A stretch of DNA of 64,000 nucleotides from positions 62,001 through 126,000 of the forward strand of contig NZ_BDDT01000001.1 of NCBI RefSeq assembly GCF_001661495.1, in the 5' to 3' direction. Shown here piece after piece: positions 17,027 to 24,700 of this stretch (within the stretch, counting starts at the first letter, position 1; each line of letters starts with the position of its first letter). The DNA comes from Pseudoalteromonas prydzensis (GTDB taxonomy: Bacteria > Pseudomonadota > Gammaproteobacteria > Enterobacterales > Alteromonadaceae). The notes beneath the pieces are model-generated. The model saw nothing but the letters and a program-made list of their open reading frames with translations, did not search any database and had not been told where the DNA came from. A program made the position numbers and the translations under genes.

Positions 17027-17617
17027 TTATTGTTCTGAATCTACAGATATGCCTGCTTCATTCATTTGTTTTTTCAATATAGCGTCTTTATTTTCAATAT
17101 AATTATTTTCATCAAAAAAACGTTTATGTTCAGCTGCCTTTTCAAAATTACCTAATTCTGTATATATCAAATAAAGATCTTCATGAGTACCTGCTACTCT
17201 CATTTTTTCTTCTTCGATACCCTTGTTGTCGTTTAAGTATTGATTATATAAAGTAATCGATTTATGCAAATTCTGGGGAACAAAACGTCCGGACTCATAT
17301 GCAAAAGCTAATGCTAAAATCCCATCAGGTTCGTCATTTTCAGCATGTTTTTGAGCTTCAGCGATATAGCGGCTTCCATCACCTGTATGTAGGCCTATAA
17401 CTTCTAGTGCCTGCCAGTACCCCACTTCATAAGCTCTTTCGCACCACATTTCGAGCTGGCTAGGCGCATACATCAAACTTTTTTTGCATTGCAGCATCAC
17501 AGTATCATTAGATAAATTAGGATCATTAATATCATGCTTTGGGAAAAAAGTTCCGGCAAAAGATCGGGGGCATAGCACCACTGAAAAGCACAAGATAATC
17601 ACAATTATTTGGTTCAT
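17027..17617 (-). CDS. Secreted Sel1-like repeat protein
   Basis: A 196-residue protein with a signal peptide (MNQIIVIILCFSVVLCPRSF, then AG). One Sel1-like repeat is recognisable: DGILALAFAYESGRFVPQNL followed by HKSITLYNQYL. Flanking helices have TPR-like spacing (LYLIYTELGNFEKAAEHKRF). I chose the ATG at 17617, which has AGGGA upstream; an earlier in-frame start at 17644 would overlap the preceding gene. Sel1 repeats mediate protein contacts, and secreted ones occur among T6SS immunity proteins. It directly follows the ChaN-like pseudogene, which may be its partner. Function unproven. Confidence 0.65.
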   Translation of the reverse strand: MNQIIVIILCFSVVLCPRSFAGTFFPKHDINDPNLSNDTVMLQCKKSLMYAPSQLEMWCERAYEVGYWQALEVIGLHTGDGSRYIAEAQKHAENDEPDGILALAFAYESGRFVPQNLHKSITLYNQYLNDNKGIEEEKMRVAGTHEDLYLIYTELGNFEKAAEHKRFFDENNYIENKDAILKKQMNEAGISVDSEQ

Positions 17618-17633
17618 AACTGTATCCCTTTGA

Positions 17634-18373
17634 TTAAATGCCACTCTCTGGTAAATGAACTTGATAACTTTTCACTGCACTTTTAAATGGAAAGCCTTCT
17701 CTATAAAAGTATTGACGTTTAAGCTCTGCTTTTTCATCTGAGTAACCTTTGCAACTCCTTTGCGAATAACAGGCTGTACCACCAATAAAATCTATAAACC
17801 TGATTGTTGATACGCCACCCACCTTAACAAGAGTATCTAACCCCTCCTGATAACCAGCAGCCCTTACTGCATGCCAGCGATGCATATAAGCAACTACACG
17901 GTTTTGATTCGACTGATTTAAAATAGCATTTATATTTTGAGCCCAAACCAGATTCCTTACTGTGTGACTATCAAAGCATTTTTTTGCTTCAGCATAATCA
18001 AAACCACAGGAAGCATCCATTTCTTCTAAGGTCAAATCCAGAGCTATAATTTTTAAACCTACTTCTCTAGCGGCTTTGACTAATTCACCATAAGCTTGAG
18101 GTACTAAATAACCCCTAGCCCAGTATTCATCAAAGTATTGCTGAATAAAATTGAAGCCACTGCCTGTGCGTTGATAAAACTCAACTTTATCTTGCATAGA
18201 GCGAGGTAACATTTCCATGGCAAAATGAGTAAAACCTACTTTTTAAGTTCCTTGAGTGCTTTTATCGCCTCAAATTTATAAATAGCGGGATTATGGCTTG
18301 ATTCGCCTAACATAACTAAACGAGCATTACCGGCCATTGTTCTATAATTTACATCCGTGTTTATTTTATTCAT
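17634..18373 (-). pseudogene. Frameshifted ChaN/Tiki-like gene
   Basis: Two frames join into one protein. From the ATG at 18373 the first frame reads MNKINTDVNYRT and then ARLVMLGESSHNPAIYKFEA, and stops after about 45 codons. The next frame continues VGFTHFAMEMLPRSMQDKVE and runs to 17634. The junction is a single-base loss in the five-base A-run (T5 at 18240-18244 on the plus strand). LGESSHNP, FAMEMLPR, the RNLVWAQNI segment and a late MHRWHA histidine follow the pattern of ChaN-like haem-binding/Tiki-superfamily proteins, some of which are erythromycin-esterase-like hydrolases. About 245 residues if repaired. No signal peptide is visible. Either a decayed gene or a base-calling error. Confidence 0.7.
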
Positions 18374-18376
18374 TAC

Positions 18377-18594
18377 CTATCCTTGTTTTTTATTTAAATT
18401 TTCAAAACACCATCTATAAAATTCAATAGCGTTATTATTCTCAGAGCTGTAAGGAGCAACTGCATATTCATAGCTCATTGCAAATAAAAGCTCTTGTGCA
18501 GTGAAGTTACATTCTTCACTTTTTGAATAACACTCCTTAACTTCACGCCATAGTGACATTGCGCGACTTACATACTCGTCACCCCATTTTTCAT
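18377..18594 (-). pseudogene. Small unknown gene, possibly frameshifted at its start
   Basis: The open frame 18377-18559 begins at an ATG without a Shine-Dalgarno sequence and encodes an acidic 60-residue protein (MSLWREVKECYSKSEECNFT). Thirty-five bases further upstream, at 18594, an ATG has GAGG six bases before it but is out of frame. Adding one A to the five-base A-run after that ATG would restore MKKWGDEYVSRAM as the start of a 72-residue protein. The stop lies three bases upstream of the ChaN-like gene start, so the two formed one unit. I recognise no family. Confidence 0.4.
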
Positions 18595-18638
18595 TATGTT
18601 CCTCAGTATTTAAATTAAGTAAGCAAAGCTACACTGCC

Positions 18639-19133
18639 TTACTTTTTCTTCCTTTTATTTCCTTTAGCCATCTCTTTTTGAACAGCGGCCCGAGCATCTT
18701 TTATAGCTTTAAAAAAGTTATATTGATATTTAATTAAGCCTTGGTATTTATTTCCCTTAATTAGATAAAAAGACAGCAGCATAAAAGCTATATTGGTAAC
18801 CGTAGCAATATGATAACTACTTCCTTCTAAAATTATAAAAGACGGTAAGCAAATCAAAGCTAAAAATACAGCATAGTATTTTAATATATTTACACATAGG
18901 AAAGAGCCCTGGCTAACTTTAAAATTTATAAGGCAAAACATAATTCCAACGGAAAACAAAATGCCCAACAGCCACTCTGGACTTGTATCAAAGTACTGTG
19001 TTAACAATGTCATTCCTGAATAAACCGTACCCAAAAGTAAAATGATTGTTACTAATAAGAACCTACGCAAAAGCTTCCATGGGGGAAATAATAAAAAGAT
19101 TTCGGTACCTTTAGCCATTAAAACCGTCCCCAT
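18639..19133 (-). CDS. Membrane protein of unknown function (about 160 aa)
   Basis: About 159-164 residues with four hydrophobic helices (FLLVTIILLLGTVYSGMTLL; WLLGILFSVGIMFCLINF; YYAVFLALICLPSFIIL; VTNIAFMLLSFYLI) and a basic C-terminal tail ending GNKRKKK. Two starts are possible: the ATG at 19133 with AGG very close, or the ATG at 19118 with GGGG nine bases upstream. I cannot decide between them. It is not a recognised family. The basic tail should be cytoplasmic. It lies in the accessory block between the muramidase/immunity pair and the ChaN-like pseudogene. Confidence 0.6.
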   Translation of the reverse strand: MGTVLMAKGTEIFLLFPPWKLLRRFLLVTIILLLGTVYSGMTLLTQYFDTSPEWLLGILFSVGIMFCLINFKVSQGSFLCVNILKYYAVFLALICLPSFIILEGSSYHIATVTNIAFMLLSFYLIKGNKYQGLIKYQYNFFKAIKDARAAVQKEMAKGNKRKKK

Positions 19134-19334
19134 AGACCTAACTTTAAATTTTAGCTAATCAAAACTCTTGAGTTTTTTTGAAACGTACCAAACCATACCT
19201 ACTTATTTAAGTAATTATTTTAGATAGTTTGGAGCCGTTATTACATTTAAAATGTTAAATATATGTCCATTAAAACTTGAATCATTAAAATCATCCACAA
19301 ATGTGGACGGTATTCTCACCACACTTTATCCCAA

Positions 19335-19781
19335 CTACTCTGACTCTGAACGGTGACAAACAAGTGGCGAAAAGTCTGTATTTTCAATCTTAATTGAACA
19401 ATTCATATTAACCACATTTTGGCTTAGTAGAGATAGCTCCAACTCAAATGTTAGAGTCTGAGATTCAACACTCAGATTGTAGGTATCTAAAAATGATAAC
19501 TTTTTAAAATCATGTGTAACTTTTAAAGCTTCATCATACACGTTACAAATATTCTTTCGTTTGATAAGCGCATTACTACCTGCTTCTAAAATCTCTAATC
19601 TTAAACATGGGAACTCGCTATCAGGATGAAATTTTATCCAGCGGAATAAGTTATCATTAACCCTTTCCACATTCATCTCTATAACATCAAGGCTCACATA
19701 AGATTTGTCATCATTACTTTCAGAGTCAGTACAAAAGAAAATTAAAATAAAATATACGCTAGTAATTATTAGTTTCATCAA
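19335..19781 (-). CDS. Small exported protein, candidate muramidase immunity
   Basis: A 148-residue protein with a hydrophobic N-terminal signal (MMKLIITSVYFILIFFC). The cysteine at its end is a possible lipid-attachment site, though the local lipobox is poor. The mature part is acidic and strand-rich with several Cys residues (EFPCLRLEI, KNICNV, NCSIKIEN, PLVCH) that could form disulphides in the periplasm. The gene begins four bases after the muramidase stop on the same strand, the usual layout of a T6SS effector and its immunity protein. The immunity role is inferred from context; the family is not recognised. Confidence 0.65.
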   Translation of the reverse strand: MMKLIITSVYFILIFFCTDSESNDDKSYVSLDVIEMNVERVNDNLFRWIKFHPDSEFPCLRLEILEAGSNALIKRKNICNVYDEALKVTHDFKKLSFLDTYNLSVESQTLTFELELSLLSQNVVNMNCSIKIENTDFSPLVCHRSESE

Positions 19782-19785
19782 ACAC

Positions 19786-20658
19786 CTATGAATTTATATA
19801 CTTAGTCCGAGCCTGCTGCCTAGTTAGTGGAACACCACTCCAGTTAGCACTTTTATTAATTTCAGCTTTAAAAGAAATTAAATCATTATTCGCAACATGT
19901 TTTTGTAAAACTTTACGGCTTGCAGGGTGGTAATCTCCTCTGAACCTTAAATCTATCAGGACGTTTTTTATCTTCGAGTTTAAATTTAGCCAATCTGTTT
20001 TTCCATATGTTTGACTTGTTATAGTTTTATTACATATCCGCTTTACATCAGCTTCCATTTCTTTATAAACAATTTCAAATAGCTTTAATTGCACCTGTGC
20101 TGATACTTCAAAATCAAGTAAGTCTTTTTCTATAACAAACTGCTTAGCTGTATTACCCATTTCACCTGCAGCAAGGGCTATAACGTTAGCTACTTTATTA
20201 TCGATACCCGCTTGAATAAGATGACCACTAACTTTGGAAAATGTCTTATCACGCATATCATAACCTCGACCAATGGTTAGCCCAGACCTATTAGATGGAA
20301 CATGAAAACAGCGGCTATGATAAATCCCACCTTCGGTTCCTTCTGCATCCCATGTTAAAATGCCATAAGTTGGTTTAGTTATTGAAACCGTAGTATAAGT
20401 ACTAAACAAAAACTCAACTAACTTTCTAAAAGTCCCTCGATTTGCAGAAACAATACCATCTGGATTACCCATTTTTATAATTCTTTTTTGAAAGTGCTGA
20501 ATTAAATCTATAAAGTTACTATCTACCTTACTATTTGCAATAGGAGATAATCCCGTTTTACGTGCATAAGCATTTAAGAGTGAACGTATCAGTTGTACGT
20601 CAGCCGATTTATTTGCTGATTTTAACCCAACACTTGCAGTCATATTTAAGTTGAACAT
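19786..20658 (-). CDS. Pesticin-like muramidase, candidate T6SS effector
   Basis: A 290-residue protein without a signal peptide. Residues about 10-90 resemble a peptidoglycan-binding module (VQLIRSLLNAYARKTG, then FIDLIQHFQKRI and NPDGIVSANRGTFRKLVEFL). The C-terminal two thirds carry TWDAEGTEGG and SGLTIGRGYDMRD. The Glu in DAEG and the Thr and Asp spaced as T-I-G-R-G-Y-D match the Glu/Thr/Asp catalytic arrangement I recall for pesticin and related lysozyme-like enzymes. It should cut the glycan strands of cell-wall peptidoglycan. With no export signal and a small exported protein encoded directly downstream, it fits a T6SS cargo effector with its immunity protein. Domain assignment is moderately firm; secretion is inferred. 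Confidence 0.7.
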   Translation of the reverse strand: MFNLNMTASVGLKSANKSADVQLIRSLLNAYARKTGLSPIANSKVDSNFIDLIQHFQKRIIKMGNPDGIVSANRGTFRKLVEFLFSTYTTVSITKPTYGILTWDAEGTEGGIYHSRCFHVPSNRSGLTIGRGYDMRDKTFSKVSGHLIQAGIDNKVANVIALAAGEMGNTAKQFVIEKDLLDFEVSAQVQLKLFEIVYKEMEADVKRICNKTITSQTYGKTDWLNLNSKIKNVLIDLRFRGDYHPASRKVLQKHVANNDLISFKAEINKSANWSGVPLTRQQARTKYINS

Positions 20659-20814
20659 AAAATCCCTTTTCTATAAAAATACTTTTTAAATCATTTATAT
20701 TGATACTATTAAAGTTTTGAACCTTTTGATGGAAATCGACTATATTATTTTACAGCCTCCCCCTACCGACATGGTTACAATTTCTAAATAGATATGAAGC
20801 CATTAAAATGACCA

Positions 20815-21206
20815 TCATCTATATATATCTAAAAACTTACCGAGAGTGTTATCTCCCATAATAAATTCATATTGCTCTGTATCTCCCCATTCATTACCAA
20901 CTTCGTTAGTATTTGGGTGGAATAATAATGAAACTCCTGTTTTAGAATCCATGTTTTGATTTAAACCGCGGAAGCTATAATACTCTAAAGTAGCAATTTT
21001 GTATTTTTCAACAAATTCACCATTTAACTTAAAAGCTGAACTTCCATATCGGCATATGCTTCAACAAAAACTAAGTTTAGTTTTTTAGAAAACACAGCAC
21101 TTGCATCAAAGCTAAAGTTTATTTCAATTAGCTCTCCTTCATAGACCCATGACAGGGTTGTACTAGGTGAGCCACCACCTCTATTAAACACTCTTTTTAT
21201 TTTCAT
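20815..21206 (-). pseudogene. Frameshifted orphan gene next to the Rhs immunity gene
   Basis: The frame from the ATG at 21206 (MKIKRVFNRGGGSPSTTLSW) stops at 21024. One frame over, the protein continues AFKLNGEFVEKYKIATLEYY, and later DTEQYEFIMGDNTLGKFLDI, ending at 20815. The junction is near 21045-21056, and one extra base in GCCGA would rejoin the halves into about 130 residues. The repaired protein is soluble and strand-rich and resembles small immunity proteins in style only. Being third in line after rhs and its putative immunity gene, it looks like an orphan immunity gene from an earlier Rhs tip. I recognise no family. Confidence 0.55.
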
Positions 21207-21330
21207 AATATTAACGTGACCCTGGTAAAGGTGCCCAAACCTTTAAAACATCCGTGTTGTTAAAGAGCGTTGCTAAAATATAAATTTTTGATAGCTGTCT
21301 TTGTTATTTTTAGTGTTCGAAGTCAAGATT
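21207..21330 (-). other. Possible gene remnant between two immunity-like genes
   Basis: A minus-strand frame without a start codon reads IYILATLFNNTDVLKVWAPL and ends about three residues later at a TAA near 21213. It looks like the C-terminal tail of a displaced coding sequence, but is too short to assign. Confidence 0.25.
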
Positions 21331-21750
21331 TTATCCCTTTATATTTAGATCAAAATCACAGTCATCAAGTACTATTAAGTTTTTTCTAACCAACCTAACC
21401 CTATTTTGTGGTGCATGACCAGAGTAATCAGTGTAATTTAAAAAAACAGCAGAACATTCATTGCACACTCTTATTTTTGACTCATGGTACGGATAATATG
21501 CGATCGCGATTGGTGCACTTTCACTCCAGTAGTTTGTACCTTCCAGATGAAATTCCGTATAACCATTTTTATTTATATAACAATCTGAATTTAAAAAAGC
21601 TCCAATCACATTCAGGGCTTGATCCATTTCTTTTGTTATATTCCCCCAACTCAAATATAACTCTTTTGTACAAGTCTTACACACTTTTGTGTCACTTTTA
21701 TCAACCAAAAGAAAAAACTCTTTTAAACTTACCTCTTTAACTTTGTCCAT
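21331..21750 (-). CDS. Putative Rhs-toxin immunity protein with two CxxC motifs
   Basis: A soluble 139-residue acidic protein that starts four bases after the rhs stop. Two cysteine pairs, KVCKTCTKE near residue 23 and RVCNECSAVF near residue 95, could bind one zinc ion. Between them is a strand-rich core (YTEFHLEGTNYWSESAPIAI). No signal peptide is present, so it should act in the cytoplasm, which suggests that the Rhs toxin has a cytoplasmic target. Position immediately downstream of a polymorphic toxin is the classic immunity location. The family is not recognised. Confidence 0.65.
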   Translation of the reverse strand: MDKVKEVSLKEFFLLVDKSDTKVCKTCTKELYLSWGNITKEMDQALNVIGAFLNSDCYINKNGYTEFHLEGTNYWSESAPIAIAYYPYHESKIRVCNECSAVFLNYTDYSGHAPQNRVRLVRKNLIVLDDCDFDLNIKG

Positions 21751-21754
21751 AAAC

Positions 21755-24700
21755 TCATTTACCTTTTTTAATTATTTTAGTTTTAGAAAAAGACTTTTCA
21801 AAACCTTCAAGACTTTTATTATGTACTACTTTTTCAGAACCAATTAATGCAGCTTCCCTTGTTCCTGACTTAGTTTTTCCTCCAGGCACCCATTCACCCG
21901 GAATAGCTCCAAACTCATTACCCGTAGGCATTTCATAAGAAAAGCGTGTATCTTTCGGTTCAACCTGAATATAGAGGACGCTATCATTTTCTAAGTTTAC
22001 ATCACTGCCAAGATTTAATTCATCTCTCAATACTCTCCAATCACCACCAGAGCTTTCATACTTACTTATTAACTTGCTCATTTCAGGCTCTAAACCAACA
22101 AATTTACGTGGCGGTAATGAATCATGCCTGCCATTCTCCGTCCAGCTACCAACAACAATGAAAGCACCTCCTAGTTCATTAAATAGCTGAGAATGTGAGT
22201 CAATGTATGATTGTGGTAGATAGCTTGATACCTCAGGCTTTTCCCCCATAGGTAAAGCCTCAACTTCTTTCATTTTTTGATAGCTGACTGATGCCTCACT
22301 ACTATTACTGAAATGCCCTTTTGTCATTTTCTGAAATGCATTCCAAGCATTTTCCTTACAACTCAACCCCATCGGATCTACCCAATTCACTGGATTTGGT
22401 GCATACTGATAGTGGTTTATGCCACCCACTAAGCCAATTGGATCTTGGTTTATAAAGCGTTGTTGTTTAGGGCTGTAGTAGCGATAACGGTTGTAATGTA
22501 AGCCGCTCTCTTCGTCTAAATATTGCCCTTGAAAGCGGATTGGCTGAGTGAAGTTATTTGTAGTGCTTACCTCTGACTCCTCATAACCATACACATCCGC
22601 TTGGTTTTCCCATACTACTTCTGCTTTGTTGTTGGTTACAAAACGTGGGGTATTCAATTGGTCTAGGTGGTAGTAGTACACCTCGCCTTGTTTAATCAGT
22701 GCGACTGGGTGAAATTGATTCGGCAGGTTGATATACCAAGTATATTCACCGTGTTGGTATTCGCCAATTAACTGGTCGTTATCCCAAATGTAGTCAATTT
22801 TGCCCTGCTCGGTGTGCTTAGCGATACGACGCCCGAGTGGGTCGTAGTCGTATTGAGTAAGCGTGCCGTTATTATTAAAGCAACTTAGCTGGTTAAACGC
22901 GTTGTACTCGCGGCGGGTTTTTATACCTTTACCGGTTTCGCGTATTTGGTTACCAAATTCATCGTAATGAAAATCGCTATCGCCGAAGTGGGTTAAACGG
23001 TCGGCATCAGTTATGCCTGTAATAACAGCATCATTATCACTTAAATCACTAGCAAGCGCTTCAGCACTTGAATCGTTATACTCACTATGAATTACATTAA
23101 TTTTGCTTTCAGATTGGTTACTTTCAACCTTATTGATGATATCGCTATTATCATTTGGCTGAGTAGCTTGTTGTTCGGCTAATTCGTTATTTTGAATTTT
23201 TAATTGACTAACTGGGTTACCAAAGCTATCCCACTGGTATTGCGCGGTTTTATCAACCTCAGAGCTTGCAAGGTTTTGCTGAATTAACTGGCCTAGGCTG
23301 TTGTACTCAAAATTAATGTTATGACTACTAACGCCTTCCTCTTTACGGGCAATAAGTTGGTTAACACTGTCGTAGTTGTACGTACAGGTATCAAATAACG
23401 CCTGCGCAGGATGGGTTAACTGCTGCTGTGTTAAGCGGTTAAATACATCAAATTGTTGGGTAAGGGTTACAGTATTACCAAATTGTTGAGTTTGAATATT
23501 ACCTTGGCTGTCGTAAGTTAATGTTACGAGCGGCTGTGCAGTACTAACTGTGCTATTGGCTTGTTGTAAATGAATGCTACTTAGCTGACCAAATTTATTA
23601 TAACTGTAATTCAGTTTGCTTGAGTCTGGCAAAGTAAGGGATTGCCTTCTGCCATATTCATCGTAACTGTATTTGAGGGTATGCGCTTGTTGCTGATTAT
23701 GCACTTGTTCAGCACGTAGCAGCCTGCCGCCTTTATCAAACTGCTGTTTTAAAGTTGATTGCGCATTATGGGCACGAGCAATTTTGCCTTGTAAAGTATA
23801 ACTGTAGTAATTGGCGTTATTAACGATGTGCGTATCAGTTGCCAAACTTGCATGCTGCGCAGTTACACGACCTAATTTATCACGCTCTATTTTTACATGG
23901 CGTTTATCACTTTGTGTAACCGACGTTAAACGGTTACAGGCATCGTATTTATAACGCTGCAATGTGCCATCAAATCCAATAACTTGCGTTGGATTTTCGT
24001 TGGCATCGTAACTTATACGATATACATGGCCGTCGCTGCGCTCAATGGCAGTTAAGTTACGCTCTTTATCGTAGGTTAAATGCAGCGCACTGCCATCGGG
24101 CTGAATAACACAATGGGGCTGACTTAGCCCTTCAAAGTGTTGCTCTGTGGTGTCACCCTTGCTGTTTTGCGAGCTAATCAACCGACCTGCTTCATCATAA
24201 CTAAAATGCTGATGCTGTTTGTGTGCAGGGTCTTTTTCGTCAAAGGCGATGGTTTGCGTTAGTTGCCCGTGGTCGTTGTATTTATACTGAGTAAGCAGCC
24301 CGGCATTGTTTATTGTCGCATTTACACGGCCCAACTTATCATAGCTGTAGCGAACAAGTTCATCATTGTGATGTTTAGCAAGTAATTCTCCTTGCTCATT
24401 CCACACAAACTTGGTTATTTGCCCTGTTACATCTACGTGCTGAGTTAATTGCCCTAATTTGTCGTGGCTATAAAGTGCAGTGCGGCCGTCACCAAAGGTT
24501 TCGCTTTGCAGCAAGCCTGCAACGCTGTACTTGCGCGCGATTGTTTGGCCATCAGGTAACGTGGTTAATACTCGTTGGCCTAATTGGTTATACGCAAAAT
24601 GAGTTTGGCTGCCATCAGGCTGAGTTATTGATTCCAATTGGCCATAAGCCGTATAACTGAATTTTACTTGGCTGTTATCAGGCTTTATTTCCGCTATTTT

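Noticed and set aside
18240-18244. Phase-variable homopolymer in the ChaN-like gene
   Set aside because: A five-base A-run is too short for efficient slipped-strand switching; mutation or base-calling error is more likely.
13950-21750. Accessory block as a prophage or integrative element
   Set aside because: No integrase, att-like repeats, tRNA target or phage structural genes are visible; continuity with the rhs locus explains it better.
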